From positions 2,666,001 to 2,730,000 of the forward strand of contig NZ_JQNA01000002.1 of the NCBI RefSeq assembly GCF_000745015.1: a stretch of 64,000 nucleotides of DNA, given 5' to 3'. Below, piece by piece: positions 9,332 to 18,861 of the stretch. Within the stretch, counting starts at the first letter, position 1. Every line of letters starts with the position of its first letter. The DNA comes from Burkholderia sp. 9120. Its GTDB lineage: Bacteria; Pseudomonadota; Gammaproteobacteria; Burkholderiales; Burkholderiaceae. The notes beneath the pieces are model-generated. The model saw only the letters and a program-made list of their open reading frames with translations. It did not search any database and was not told where the DNA came from. Position numbers and translations under genes: made by a program.

Positions 9332-10231
9332 TTACTTCACCGCGCTGACCATGTAATCGACTGCAGCCTTCACGTCCGCGTCCGAGGCGTTCGATCCGCC
9401 CTTCGGCGGCATCGCACCCTTGCCATGCAGCGCGTAGTTATAGACCGTGTCGATCGGATCTTTCAGGCGCGGCGCCCAGGCGTCCTTGTCGCCGAATTTC
9501 GGTGCGTTCAGCACGCCGGCCGCGTGGCAGGCCTGGCAGACCTGCGTGTACAAGGCTTTGCCCGCTTGCGACGCATCCGCGCTTTGGGCGCCGGCTGCCG
9601 GCGCGGCGGCTTGCGGCACGCTCGCCATGGCGGCCATGGCCGCGGCGGCTTGGGCCGCGCCTACGTCGGAAGCGCCGGCCGGCGCGGCTGCTGCCGCTGC
9701 GCCAGAAGCCGCTGCCGGCGCACCCGCTGCCGGTTGTGCCGGTTCCGGGAAGCTCGCGCCGGAATTGTTCGCCATATAGACCACGGCGCGGGCAATTTCG
9801 AAGTCGCTGTAGTCGTCGGGGCTAGTGCCGCCGCGCGGCGGCATCGCGCCTTTACCGGCGAGCGCCGTGTGCCACAGCGTGTCGAAGCCCTGTGAAATGC
9901 GCGGAGCCCAGTCGGCGGTATTGGTGAATTTCGGCGCGCCTGCCGCACCCGACGCGTGACATGCGGAGCAAACAGCTTTGTAGACTTCTTCGCCCGTCTT
10001 GTAGACGCGCGGTGCATTGGCGTCGCGAATGTCGACCTGCGCGAACGGCTTGATGCGGGCGGTGACTTCGGCTTCGGAGAGAGAGTCGGTGCCGGCGCCG
10101 GTGCGTGTCGAATTATCGACGTACGCGACCAGCAGAACGATGATGACGATCGGAACAGCAAAGCTGGCGATAATCGCGGCAATGAGCTGTCCTGGGGTTT
10201 TGATCGGGGCTCCGTGTGGTGCTTCGCTCAT
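9332..10231 (-). CDS. Membrane-anchored dihaem cytochrome c (cytochrome c5-like)
   Basis: 299 residues. A single N-terminal membrane anchor (LIAAIIASFAVPIVIIVLLVAYV, about residues 13-35) is followed by two class I cytochrome c domains with haem motifs VCSACH and VCQACH. Each domain has a distal methionine in GKGAMPP. The domains are joined by an Ala/Pro-rich linker of about 70 residues. The start at 10231 (MSEAPHG) gives a sensible cytoplasmic tail; the longer frame adds 23 unlikely residues. It probably carries electrons in the periplasm to a terminal oxidase. The partner is not in the window. Confidence 0.9.
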   Translation of the reverse strand: MSEAPHGAPIKTPGQLIAAIIASFAVPIVIIVLLVAYVDNSTRTGAGTDSLSEAEVTARIKPFAQVDIRDANAPRVYKTGEEVYKAVCSACHASGAAGAPKFTNTADWAPRISQGFDTLWHTALAGKGAMPPRGGTSPDDYSDFEIARAVVYMANNSGASFPEPAQPAAGAPAAASGAAAAAAPAGASDVGAAQAAAAMAAMASVPQAAAPAAGAQSADASQAGKALYTQVCQACHAAGVLNAPKFGDKDAWAPRLKDPIDTVYNYALHGKGAMPPKGGSNASDADVKAAVDYMVSAVK

Positions 10232-10505
10232 GCTTGTCTCGTCTCCGTGGGTATGTGAGCGGTACAGCGTGACGGCAACTTCTTGTTCTATATCAGCCAC
10301 GGACGATTATAGACGCAAGCTTTCGACGACGGCGAGGGGCGCGGCGCGGTGTTCAGCAGGCGTTTACCCGCATCGGCGAGGGCGGGCCGAGGGCGGCCGA
10401 CGGGGCTATCGAGGCCGTCCGGTGGACGCTTGGGCCGAAACCGGGTATTCTCTCGGTCTCGCTTTGGCGTCGCTTCCGCTCTGGTTGCCGCGCTTTTGTG
10501 TTGAA

Positions 10506-10581
10506 GCGCCCGTAGCTCAATGGATAGAGTACTGCCCTCCGAAGGCAGGGGTTGCTGGTTCGATCCCAGCCGGGCGCACCA
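10506..10581 (+). tRNA. tRNA-Arg(CCG)
   Basis: 76 nt including an encoded CCA. The acceptor stem GCGCCCG pairs with CGGGCGC, the D-arm is TAGCTCAATGGATAGAGTA, and the anticodon stem CTGCC/GGCAG encloses the loop CTCCGAA, giving anticodon CCG. The T-arm is GCTGGTTCGATCCCAGC. Its 3' half is duplicated at 24961-25005, so it is the attachment site of the island that starts here. Confidence 0.97.
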
Positions 10582-10583
10582 AT
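10540..10583 (+). repeat. Left attachment repeat (attL), 3' half of tRNA-Arg
   Basis: This segment, from the anticodon to just past CCA (CCGAAGGCAGG... to ...GGGCGCACCAAT), recurs at 24961-25005 with two substitutions. The tyrosine recombinase stop codon lies 75 nt further on, the usual arrangement for tRNA-targeting islands. Confidence 0.85.
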
Positions 10584-10655
10584 CCTGACAAGGGTTTCAG
10601 CGGGTTCTCCGCTCAGTGGTTTCCCTCCAGTACAGTGAAAATACAGTCAGACCTG

Positions 10656-11732
10656 TCAGCCGGCCACGGCTTGCAGGTCCACGACCTGCGTGTGCGGCTG
10701 CACCCAGCGCGCCAGGTGATCGGCGGACAGGTGCGCGTACCGCTGCACCATTTCCAGCGTTTCCCAGCCTCCCAGCTCCTTCAGCACCTGTAACGGCGTG
10801 CCGCGCTGCACATGCCAGCTCGCCCACGTATGGCGCAGATCGTGCCAGCGGAAATCGCGGATGCCGGCGCGTTTGCACGCTTCCCGCCATGCCGCGGTCA
10901 CCGTCTGGTAGACGGGCTTGCCGTGGTAGACGAACACGCTTTCGACGCATTCCGGCTTGCGCTTCTTCGCGCGCTGGCGGCGCAGCACCGCGATCGCCGT
11001 GTCCGACAGCGGCACCGTGATCGCCTTGCGGGCCTTGGCCTGGTCCGGGTGAATCCACGCGACCCGCCGCACCAGATCGACCTGTGACCATTGCAGCCCC
11101 GTCACGTTCGAGCGGCGCAGTCCGGTTTCAAGACTGAACTGCGCCATGTCGGCCAGGTGCACCGGCAGCTCGGCCAGCAGCCGTTCGGCTTCCGCCAGCG
11201 TCAACCAGCGTATCCGGCGCGACACGATCTTCGTCTTTTTCGTCTTTGGCACCCGGTCAAGCCACTCCCATTCCAGCGCCGCGTTCAGCACGGCCTTGAG
11301 TACACCCGTCACGCGATTGACCGTCCCCGCACTGACGTTGCGCCCGAGCTTCTTCTGACCGTTGCGCGTCTGGATGACCCGCGGCTCCATCCGCTTGATA
11401 TGCGCAATGGCGTCGATGCGGTTGCGGTCGATCTCCGCCAGCTGGACGCCGGACAGGTGCTGATCGAGCCACCGCAGGTGCGTCTTGCTGGTTTCCAGAC
11501 TGGCGATGCCTTCGCGTTCGGCGACGTAGCGCACGACCGCATCATTCCAGGTGTAGCGCGGCTTGTGACCGAGCCTGGCCTGATTCCACAGATCCACCTT
11601 CAGGCGGTCGTAGAACTCCTGCGCCTGCTCCCTGTTGCTGGTGCCAGTGCTGCCTTGTAGGACTGGACCGCCATCCGGCGGGGAAAGCCGGTAATACCAG
11701 TTGGGGCTTCTACTTCGTTTATAGAGCGACAT
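10656..11732 (-). CDS. Tyrosine recombinase / tRNA-targeting island integrase
   Basis: 358-residue site-specific integrase. The N-terminal arm-binding and core-binding parts are followed by the catalytic domain with Arg I in ETGLRRSNVTGL, HDLRHTWASW (His-x-x-Arg box), and the C-terminal GGWETLEMVQRYAHLS carrying the nucleophilic Tyr. The start at 11732 (MSLYKRSRSPNWYYRL) is chosen because AGGAGA lies 9 nt upstream. It points towards and ends beside tRNA-Arg, so it very probably inserted this island. A truncated relative at 25057-25191 has nearly the same C-terminus. Confidence 0.93.
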   Translation of the reverse strand: MSLYKRSRSPNWYYRLSPPDGGPVLQGSTGTSNREQAQEFYDRLKVDLWNQARLGHKPRYTWNDAVVRYVAEREGIASLETSKTHLRWLDQHLSGVQLAEIDRNRIDAIAHIKRMEPRVIQTRNGQKKLGRNVSAGTVNRVTGVLKAVLNAALEWEWLDRVPKTKKTKIVSRRIRWLTLAEAERLLAELPVHLADMAQFSLETGLRRSNVTGLQWSQVDLVRRVAWIHPDQAKARKAITVPLSDTAIAVLRRQRAKKRKPECVESVFVYHGKPVYQTVTAAWREACKRAGIRDFRWHDLRHTWASWHVQRGTPLQVLKELGGWETLEMVQRYAHLSADHLARWVQPHTQVVDLQAVAG

Positions 11733-12181
11733 TTTTCTAAATTCTCCTGCTGATCCCATTTGCTGTTGTCTTGTCGCCATTCAGGATCAGATATCGTTGC
11801 ATAGTTTGAGCTGCCGGTTTTACCAATGACTGCGCGGGGCATCATGCTGGTAATCGAGCGATGTCCCGTTTTTGCATCCAGGCTTCGATTGGTGATTTGC
11901 CCACACGCGCGTAGCGAATCCGAGACAATCTGTCTGAATGGACAGTGCAGAGTGAGCGTGCGTGGCTCTATGAGCGGCCGTCGGTCGGAAGCATCAGGCA
12001 CGGCTATCTAATCCTGGGCGATCGGGCTCAGCGCGGGCGACACCGGTGTCGAGAAAAACAGCCGCGCGTGATTGGGAAACGCCATGACCGATTGTTGGTC
12101 GGAGCACCATGCCTCTCGCGAAAAAAGCAATACAGAAATAAGGAAGCCGAGCCGTGCCGCTCTGCGCATGTTCAGTATGCT
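11733..12181. other. Island intergenic stretch without a supported gene
   Basis: Short overlapping frames on both strands show no recognisable domain. The minus-strand frame running on from the recombinase fossil includes a hydrophobic piece (LGFLISVLLF), but nothing supports translation. Confidence 0.5.
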
Positions 12182-12490
12182 CACCTTCACGCCGGCAAAC
12201 GGATTAGCCAGCACATAGTGCTGCTCGATCAGCCAACGAAACGGGGCGCGAAGATCGACAGCGCATGCGCCACGGAACGAAGAAAAGCTGCCGTTAAACG
12301 GTCGCCTGTCAGGCGCGGTGCGTGGCTGCACCGGTGCGCGAACGCGGTGAAGGTGCCGCACGAACACGATACGCGATCGCCGCCGTGAGGGACGACAGCG
12401 CCCGGCCACGCTTCAGGATAGCCCAGAGAATCAGCCGCTCGGCCTTCTTGCGATAGGTGTGCGGCCTGGCGAGTGACAGATTCAGCACGG
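12182..12490 (-). pseudogene. Fossil of a second tyrosine recombinase (N-terminal part)
   Basis: Read on the minus strand, one frame gives HTYRKKAERLILWAILKRG and RALSSLTAAIAYR. After a frame change another gives PFRWLIEQHYVLANPFAGVKV. These are, in order, the core-binding-domain motifs of a Burkholderia phage-type integrase (HTYRKEAERLILWA..., FRWLIEQRYVLANPFAG). The frame breaks in the middle and the catalytic domain is absent, so this is a degraded remnant from a mobile element different from the island integrase. Confidence 0.7.
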
Positions 12491-12518
12491 TCTACGGTTC
12501 GGTTCGAGAAATGAAATA

Positions 12519-13142
12519 CTACTTGCACTTTGTCTCATTGCACTTGAAGAAGGATTTCACGGCGCTCGCGGTCTTGTAGGGAAACAAAGTTTGCTCTCCC
12601 TCCTGATAGCCATCCATTCCGGTCATTGCGCTGTTGTCGACCACGCTCTTATTTTCGATCAGTCGGCCTTGTTCGTCTGTGGTATAGGCATATATTTGGT
12701 AGTATTTGCCGTATGTACCAATTCCGCGAGAATTTACATCCCAGTGAACAATGGTGAAAATATTCTGCTTACCATTGAGATTCATGAAAAAGAGGGAGTC
12801 GACATTCGGCGCTCCGCCTTCTATGGAATATTTTGCGAAGATCGTCTTTTCGCAGCCATTTGAATTCGGTCGGTAAATCGACAAGTTTATCGTGTGATCC
12901 GTATCGTTCTTTTCGATCGATACGACTGAGTCTTTTTGTATTTTTCCTGCGGAAAATACACCAACGGATGGCGATACAGCGGGGCAGATAGCCGGTTCGT
13001 CCGCGTTCGCATAAGCCAACGAAGCGGACGAAAGCAAAACATAGCAAGCAAGGCATTCGAAAAAACGTTTAATTTGTTTCTGGCGGAAGCCCCAAAATCG
13101 GTGCAACTTTGTTGTATGCGATAAGTCTTTCGGCATGTCCAT
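12519..13142 (-). CDS. Secreted protein, candidate immunity partner of the T6SS effector
   Basis: Up to 207 residues. A clear Sec signal (KRFFECLACYVLLSSASLAYA) begins about residue 25 of the longest frame and is followed by a ~160-residue periplasmic domain with four Cys, including a CNETKCK C-terminus. No family is recognised. It follows the effector 3' fragment directly. The effector stop (13069-13071) sits exactly at the beginning of the signal peptide, so the two genes are tightly coupled. A periplasmic protein behind a peptidoglycan-hydrolase effector is the usual position of an immunity protein; the role is inferred. The start is uncertain: ATG at 13142 gives an unusually long N-region, and no ATG, GTG or TTG immediately precedes KRFF. 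Confidence 0.65.
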   Translation of the reverse strand: MDMPKDLSHTTKLHRFWGFRQKQIKRFFECLACYVLLSSASLAYANADEPAICPAVSPSVGVFSAGKIQKDSVVSIEKNDTDHTINLSIYRPNSNGCEKTIFAKYSIEGGAPNVDSLFFMNLNGKQNIFTIVHWDVNSRGIGTYGKYYQIYAYTTDEQGRLIENKSVVDNSAMTGMDGYQEGEQTLFPYKTASAVKSFFKCNETKCK

Positions 13143-13349
13143 TTTGTCCTCCGTTGATCTGTTGTGTCACAGCCGCAACATCTCCCGTGTCTGCCACCGG
13201 ATTCACACTGCGAGTTATGACCCAAAAGACGAATGCAGATTCCACTCCATATTCGAGATTCGAAAGAAGAAGATCAGGGTTATCTAGGAAGTTTTTCTGA
13301 TCATCGGGGAAGCGATGATTGTGCTCCCTGTTGAATACTTCGTAGTTGG
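13069..13349 (-). pseudogene. 3' fragment of a T6SS peptidoglycan hydrolase effector (GH19-like C-terminus)
   Basis: The frame leaving the IS end encodes NYEVFNREHNHRFP, then FLDNPDLLLSNLEYGVESAFVFW and finally VTQQINGGQNGHAERLIAYNKV. This matches the second half of GH19 chitinase/endolysin-like domains (NPDLL, AVESA.FW, INGG.NG..ER). It has no start codon of its own. It is the tail of the gene whose N-terminus lies at 15820-16255 on the other side of the IS21 element. The catalytic first half of the GH19 domain is not found on either side. Confidence 0.75.
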
Positions 13350-13453
13350 TGTTGATTTGCACTGAATTCTGACCCACCTGACACGGTGATTTGCATCGAA
13401 TATTGACCCACGTGGAACACACTGGCCCGCTGTGCAGCTAGCGGGAGAACGGA

Positions 13454-14980
13454 GTGATCGACATGGCAATATTGAGCATCATCCGACGCTGGCATTATCG
13501 CGATCATGTCTCGCTACGCGAGATCGCCAAACGGCTTGGCGTTTCAAGAAACACCGTCAGGCGCTATATACGTGCCGGCACCGTAGTGCCCACCTATCCG
13601 GAACGGCAGAGCCCGAGCAAGCTCGACGGATTTGCGGCCAAGCTCGCCGGCTGGTTAAAGACGGAAGCAAACCGGCCGCGCAAACAGCGCAGAACCCTCA
13701 AGCAGATTTACGCTGACCTCACCGTGTTGGGATTCACAGGGTCCTACGACCGGGTCGCCGCCTTTGCGCGCCGCTGGCGACAGGAGCAGCAGGAGCAGGC
13801 AAGGAGCGCAGCACGTGGCACCTTTGTGCCGCTGACCTTTGCACCCGGAGAAGCATTCCAGTTCGACTGGAGCGAGGACTGGGCCGTGATCAACGGCGAG
13901 CGCACCAAGTTGCAGGTTGCGCAGTTCAAGCTCAGTCACAGCCGGGCGTTCTTCCTGAGGGCCTATCTGCTGCAAACCCACGAGATGCTGTTCGACGCTC
14001 ACTACCACGCGTTCGTGGCGTGGGGCGGCATTCCGCGCCGTGGCATATATGACAACATGAAGACCGCTGTCGACAAGGTTCGTCGTGGCAAGCTGCGGGA
14101 CGTCAACGCGCGCTTCAGCGCCATGGTCAGTCACTATCTGTTTGACGCCGAATTCTGCAATCCGGCCTCAGGCTGGGAGAAGGGGCAGATCGAGAAGAAC
14201 GTTCAGGACAGCCGTCACCGGCTGTGGCAACGCGTGCCGGCGTTCGGTTCGCTCTCTGCATTAAACGACTGGCTGGCCGACCAGTGTGTCCTGCTCTGGC
14301 AGCAGACGCAGCACCCTGAGCAGGACACAACGATCTGGGACGCGTGGTCGGTCGAGCGACCCCATCTGATGCCGGTCGGCCAGGCATTCGACGGCTTTGT
14401 CGAGCACACCAAACTCGTCTCGCCCACGTGTCTGGTGAGTTTCGACCGCAACCGGTATAGCGTGCCGGCGGCATTTGCGAACCGGCCCATCAGCCTGCAC
14501 GTCTACGCGGCCCAGCTCGTCTTCGTCGCCGAAGGGCAGGTCATCGCGGAGCACGTCCGGCGTATCAACCGCAGCCATGATCGCGGAGAAACCATCTACG
14601 ACTGGCGTCATTACCTCGCAGTCCTGCAGCGCAAGCCTGGAGCATTGCGCAACGGCGCGCCGTTCGCAGAGTTTCCTGCCGCCTTCAAGCGGCTGCAGAC
14701 AATCCTGCTGAAGCACGCCGGTGGCGACCGGGAGATGGTCGAGATACTGGCGCTGGTGCTGCTGCACGACGAACAGGCCGTACTCACCGCCGTCGAGCTG
14801 GCACTTGAGGCCGGTGCGCCCTCAAAGCAAACGGTGATGAACGTCCTGAGCCGGCTGCTTGACGGGGCTCCCGTGCCTCCGCTGCAGACGCCCCAGGCCT
14901 TCGCCCTGCGCGTCGAGCCGCAAGCCAACGTCGGCCGTTATGACGACCTGAGAGGCCGGGAGGATCATCATGCAGCCTGA
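13454..14980 (+). CDS. istA: IS21-family transposase IstA
   Basis: 508 residues. The N-terminal helix-turn-helix ([18 protein letters not shown]) is followed by the DDE integrase core with FQFDWSED (first Asp), [10 protein letters not shown] (second Asp) and [14 protein letters not shown] (Glu). The C-terminal Mu-type beta domain includes [11 protein letters not shown]. The frame is intact and overlaps istB by 11 bp, as usual for translational coupling in IS21 elements. The start used here is at 13454; an ATG at 13463 (MAILSII) is an alternative. Confidence 0.95.
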   Translation: MIDMAILSIIRRWHYRDHVSLREIAKRLGVSRNTVRRYIRAGTVVPTYPERQSPSKLDGFAAKLAGWLKTEANRPRKQRRTLKQIYADLTVLGFTGSYDRVAAFARRWRQEQQEQARSAARGTFVPLTFAPGEAFQFDWSEDWAVINGERTKLQVAQFKLSHSRAFFLRAYLLQTHEMLFDAHYHAFVAWGGIPRRGIYDNMKTAVDKVRRGKLRDVNARFSAMVSHYLFDAEFCNPASGWEKGQIEKNVQDSRHRLWQRVPAFGSLSALNDWLADQCVLLWQQTQHPEQDTTIWDAWSVERPHLMPVGQAFDGFVEHTKLVSPTCLVSFDRNRYSVPAAFANRPISLHVYAAQLVFVAEGQVIAEHVRRINRSHDRGETIYDWRHYLAVLQRKPGALRNGAPFAEFPAAFKRLQTILLKHAGGDREMVEILALVLLHDEQAVLTAVELALEAGAPSKQTVMNVLSRLLDGAPVPPLQTPQAFALRVEPQANVGRYDDLRGREDHHAA

Positions 14981-15746
14981 CGCCATGATGGAAATGCTCA
15001 AGTCACTGAAGCTGCACGGCATGGCCCAGGCGCTTGGCGAGCTGGCCGCGCAGGATTCCCCCGCGTACAAGTCGGCATCGCTAGTTCTGGCAGGTCTGCT
15101 CAAGGCGGAGATGGCGGCCCGTGAGGTACGTTCACTGGCCTATCAGATGAAGGTCGCCCGCTTCCCGGCGTATCGGGATCTCAACGGCTTTGACTTCGGT
15201 TGCAGCGATGTCAACGAAGCAACCGTGCGTCAGTTGCATCGGTGTGAGTTCATGACATCGGCACACAACGTCGTGCTGGTCGGCGGACCGGGCACGGGCA
15301 AAACGCATCTGGCGACGGCGATTGGCGTGCAGGCGATCGAACATGATCGAAGCCGCGTGCGTTTCTTCTCCACCATTGAACTCGTCAATGCGCTTGAGCA
15401 GGAGAAGCTGACTGGAAAGCCTGGGCAACTGGCTGTGCGTCTAATGTACGCCGACCTCGTCATCCTCGACGAACTGGGTTATCTGCCGTTCAGCCAGACC
15501 GGGGGCGCCTTGCTCTTCCATCTACTGAGCAAACTCTACGAGCGCACGAGCGTCGTCATCACAACCAATCTGAGCTTCTCTGAGTGGGCCAACGTCTTCG
15601 GCGACGCGAAGATGACCACGGCGCTGCTCGACCGGCTCACACACCACTGCCACATTGTAGAAACCGGCAACGATAGCTATCGTTTCAGGAACAGCACGAC
15701 ACAGCCTGAAAAGGAGAGAAAACGAACCCCGAAACACCCAACCTGA
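14970..15746 (+). CDS. istB: IS21-family helper ATPase IstB
   Basis: 258-residue DnaC-like AAA+ ATPase that helps IstA choose a target. It has the N-terminal helical part [20 protein letters not shown], Walker [12 protein letters not shown], Walker [14 protein letters not shown] and the sensor segment [19 protein letters not shown]. It is intact and full length, so the element could still be active if its ends are functional. Confidence 0.95.
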   Translation: MQPDAMMEMLKSLKLHGMAQALGELAAQDSPAYKSASLVLAGLLKAEMAAREVRSLAYQMKVARFPAYRDLNGFDFGCSDVNEATVRQLHRCEFMTSAHNVVLVGGPGTGKTHLATAIGVQAIEHDRSRVRFFSTIELVNALEQEKLTGKPGQLAVRLMYADLVILDELGYLPFSQTGGALLFHLLSKLYERTSVVITTNLSFSEWANVFGDAKMTTALLDRLTHHCHIVETGNDSYRFRNSTTQPEKERKRTPKHPT

Positions 15747-15819
15747 ACCCCAAAACTGGATCAAAGGGTGGGTCAGTATTCGATGCAAATCCTGGGTCCG
15801 GATTCAGTGCAAATCAACA

Positions 15820-16255
15820 GCGGGGTGATGTTCTGCGCGGCAGGGGGTGTCGTTGCCGGTGGATTCTGCGGCTGGGCGTTGCCATTCGTCGGCTGCGGGA
15901 GTATCGGCGGGAGAACGAGCCGATGGCGCACCAGCGTAAATCCCTTCGAGTAGCCCGCCTTGATTCCGTCCGGGTAAGCGACTTCCTGGAGCTTTTCATC
16001 CAGACGGAACGCGACGACCTCGCCGTCCGCGATGCATTTCACGCCGCCATCCTGCTGGAACTTGCCAGCGGTCTGCGCGCCGAAATGAATGCCGCCATGC
16101 CAGAGGCCATTGGCGCCGAGCGGATAGAAACCGTCCTCGGCCACCGCGAGCGCCTGGAGATAATCCTCGGGCGCGAGCGTGATGTTTGTGGTCTTCAGAG
16201 GAAAGGGATACGCCCAACTCTCGACTTTCGACGGCTGTTCCTGTTGTTGCGCCAC
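15820..16255 (-). pseudogene. 5' fragment of a T6SS peptidoglycan hydrolase effector (M23-like N-terminus)
   Basis: About 145 residues remain before the IS end. An M23/LytM-like domain is recognisable from LWHGGIHFGA, KCIADGEVVAFR and the strand GFTLVRHRLVLPP. It is followed by a Pro/Asn/Gln-rich linker (PPATTPPAAQNITPL) that would lead into a second catalytic domain. The gene begins 53 bp after vgrG on the same strand, the standard place for a VgrG-delivered effector. The frame is lost at the IS21 end. The matching 3' part is at 13069-13349. The truncated product may still be made but would lack the GH19 part. Confidence 0.75.
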
Positions 16256-16308
16256 ACGCTATCCTTTGTTCAAGTTGCTGTTGCAGACTGTGTCGGCCAC
16301 TGTCGCCG

Positions 16309-18861
16309 TTACCCGGAAAAATCCACCGCGCGGCGCGGCACGCTGTCGTTCCACGACGGAAACTTTTCATCGATCCGGGTCGGGCCGTTGAAGCTGTGCT
16401 GCGCACCCTTCACGTCGATTTTTCCTGGAGCGTGAATCTCGATGTTGCCGTCCTTGATACGGATATAAGCGCCCCCTGAGGTCAACAGGATTTCGCCCTT
16501 GGCGATGGCCTGAATCTGCTCGGTCGCTGAAACGAGCTTGACGCTCTTTTGTGCGGTGAGCTCGACGTTATCGTTGTGCGCCTGGATCTCCACCTTTCCT
16601 TTGGCGGCGAACAGTTTCATTCCGGCATTCTGGACGAAGAGGCTTAGTTTCTGGGTGACGCTCGCAATCAACGATTTGCCAGTTGCGATGTGGGTGCTCT
16701 GTCCGCTCACGAGGTTGGTCTGTACATCGCTGACGATGTGCACGGACTGCTGCGTGGACATGGCGATACCAGAGGGGCTACCGAACAGCATGACGGGTTC
16801 CTTGAACCCATTCGCGTTCCCGGTACCACCGCCCGCCGTGTTTCCCCCTGACGATGAGCCAGACACGCTGTTCTGTGTCGCGTCCGTGTATGACTTCAGC
16901 GAGTCATAGCCATCCTTGAGACTTTCTGCCTGATGCGTCGTGCTGGCGTTCGACATTGCTTCCAGCACGCTTTCCGAATTCACTAACTGCGAGGTCGCTT
17001 GCCGTGCATCCAGCGGCTGGCTGGTCGCCGGATAGGTGGTGACATACAAGCCTTGGCCCGCACGCACTGCACCGTAAGCGTCGGACTTCAGGTCAAAGCC
17101 ACTCCCCAGATAGCTGCCTCGGTTGTTCCCGGCCTGATCAATCAGGTAACCCAGATGCAGATGTGCGTTCGTGCTCGTTGAAAAAAGCTGAACACGGTTC
17201 TGGCCCGTCGAGTCGTCCATCACCATCTGGTTGTAGCCGCTGCCCTGATATTCCTTGGACTTGTAGCCGGATAGCAGACCGTTGGAATGCCAGTGAGGTT
17301 GCGTTGCGCCGTTGTAAACCCGGCCCGTTACAAGAGGTCTATCGCAATCGCCGTCTACCCAGTTGATCAGCACTTCTTCGCCGATTCTCGGGACATGTAC
17401 ACCGCCATACCCACCACCGGTATCAGACATGGCGACACGAACCCAGCACGACGCTTTTTCGTCACCCTCGTTGAGGCGATCCCAGTGAAAACGCACCTTG
17501 ATGCGATTCAGCGGATCGGTATAGACCTCCGCATTTGCAGGGCCGACGACAATCGCGGTCTGCAAATGCATCTTCGGTTTGTGATGGGTAAATGGGCTGC
17601 GAAACGGAACAATCTTGCGCTGAGCTTCGATCTCAACGAGAAAGAATCCTTCGCTGCCATCCGCATGCGCGACCTTCAGGCCGTGATGGTTAGCTTTCGC
17701 AGCAGCGAGCTCGCTCTTAAGGCTGTGCGGGAAATCGGTCGCCTGACTGGACACTGGCAGGTTGTTCTCGATGAACCAGGCGGTTTCGATAATCGCAAAC
17801 TGGCGGTTTTGCTGGCTATCTGGCGCATGGCCGGGATGATCGTCAAGCTGAAACCAGTATCCCGCATCCGCACCCCGCACACCACCCGAGCCATAGAACC
17901 GTTTTGCCCGCGATTCCCATTCTTCCACGCGGATTTTTGACAGTGCGTCGCCCCGGTCCTGCGTCCCATAGGTGTAGGCTCCGGTGTATTCATACACCTC
18001 AGCCTGCTCAGGCAGATTCCCCTGCGTAGGAAGCGTTGGAATGCTTGTGCCCTTGGCAAAGGTGGGGGAAGCGGGTGCCTTGTAATCGAAGGTGCGGGTC
18101 GTGAGTGTCGTGCTTTGCAGTGTTCGCGTGCCCGACCACTGAACCAGCGCATCGGTTTCGCTGTTCGTGCCGGCGCGATAAAACTGAACTGTCTGCGGTG
18201 AAAGAGGCTGGAACGTGTCGAGGCTGTCCGTAACGATGAGCGTATGGGACTTGCCATCGCTCGCCTGCTCGAAGTAGCCGAATAGCCCCTCGTTTTCCAT
18301 CAAACGGTGGACGAAATTCCAGTCGTCCTCGTATTGCATGCAGAACGACCGCGAGGGCAACGGCTTGCTCAATGCAAAGCGAAATGCACCCTGGGCTTGC
18401 GGGTGCATGTTGAAGACATCAGTCAGGATTTCGTCGGCGGGCTTGTCCTGCCAGATTCGAGCATCCTTGCGAAAACGCAGGAAATGCATCCATGACGCAT
18501 AACCGATCTGATAACTCGTGAGCGCGCTGTCCGACCCAAGACGCCGCGCGGTGTGCACATAACCGTGATGCGGCAGATAGGACCTGTCTGTCTGCTGGAC
18601 CCAAAGCGTCACCGGCTGGGCGATCAGCTTCTTGAGTTCGATCGTGCCGGAGGTGGACACGACATCAGCCGTAAATTCGTAGTGGCGGCCGATTCGTGAA
18701 TAACCGGTGACCCGCTGGGGCAGCAGGACGTTACCTCCCAAGGGACTATCCAGCTTAAGCAGGCGATCACTCTGGACGAGTCCGCCAGTGAGTGCCCCGA
18801 TTATGTCTTGCGCTCCCATACCGCCTCTATTCTGTTCCGATTGACCGAGCAACCGCTTCAC
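16309..18861 (-). CDS. Type VI secretion spike protein VgrG with DUF2345 tail
   Basis: 850-residue VgrG/TssI. The N-terminal gp27-like part includes YHFLRFRKDAR-type motifs and MQYEDDWNFVHRLMENEGLF. The gp5 OB-fold segment contains WVRVAMSDTGGGYGGVHVPR and IGEEVLINWVDGDCDRP. It is followed by GYKSKEYQGSGYNQMVMDD and then a long beta-helical DUF2345-type region (IRIKDGNIEIHAPGKIDVKG). MGAQDII at 18819 is an alternative start. No T6SS structural genes are nearby, so this is an orphan vgrG cassette using an apparatus encoded elsewhere. It heads the vgrG-effector-immunity unit. Confidence 0.95.
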   Translation of the reverse strand: MKRLLGQSEQNRGGMGAQDIIGALTGGLVQSDRLLKLDSPLGGNVLLPQRVTGYSRIGRHYEFTADVVSTSGTIELKKLIAQPVTLWVQQTDRSYLPHHGYVHTARRLGSDSALTSYQIGYASWMHFLRFRKDARIWQDKPADEILTDVFNMHPQAQGAFRFALSKPLPSRSFCMQYEDDWNFVHRLMENEGLFGYFEQASDGKSHTLIVTDSLDTFQPLSPQTVQFYRAGTNSETDALVQWSGTRTLQSTTLTTRTFDYKAPASPTFAKGTSIPTLPTQGNLPEQAEVYEYTGAYTYGTQDRGDALSKIRVEEWESRAKRFYGSGGVRGADAGYWFQLDDHPGHAPDSQQNRQFAIIETAWFIENNLPVSSQATDFPHSLKSELAAAKANHHGLKVAHADGSEGFFLVEIEAQRKIVPFRSPFTHHKPKMHLQTAIVVGPANAEVYTDPLNRIKVRFHWDRLNEGDEKASCWVRVAMSDTGGGYGGVHVPRIGEEVLINWVDGDCDRPLVTGRVYNGATQPHWHSNGLLSGYKSKEYQGSGYNQMVMDDSTGQNRVQLFSTSTNAHLHLGYLIDQAGNNRGSYLGSGFDLKSDAYGAVRAGQGLYVTTYPATSQPLDARQATSQLVNSESVLEAMSNASTTHQAESLKDGYDSLKSYTDATQNSVSGSSSGGNTAGGGTGNANGFKEPVMLFGSPSGIAMSTQQSVHIVSDVQTNLVSGQSTHIATGKSLIASVTQKLSLFVQNAGMKLFAAKGKVEIQAHNDNVELTAQKSVKLVSATEQIQAIAKGEILLTSGGAYIRIKDGNIEIHAPGKIDVKGAQHSFNGPTRIDEKFPSWNDSVPRRAVDFSG

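Larger units (their letters stand above)
13350..15819 (+). mobile_element. IS21-family insertion sequence
   Basis: About 2.47 kb with istA and istB. The ends are inverted repeats starting TGTTGATTTGCACTGAAT at the left, with the complement at 15802-15819. Inside each end a second related copy occurs (TTTGCATCGAATAtTGACCCAC at the left, its complement at 15771-15790), the multi-repeat terminus typical of IS21. No matching target duplication is visible (left flank ...GTAGTTGG, right flank GCGGGGTG...). It splits a T6SS effector gene. Confidence 0.92.

Noticed and set aside
13342..15827. Target-site duplication of the IS21 element
   Set aside because: Flanks GTAGTTGG and GCGGGGTG share no direct repeat of four or more bases in the expected position.
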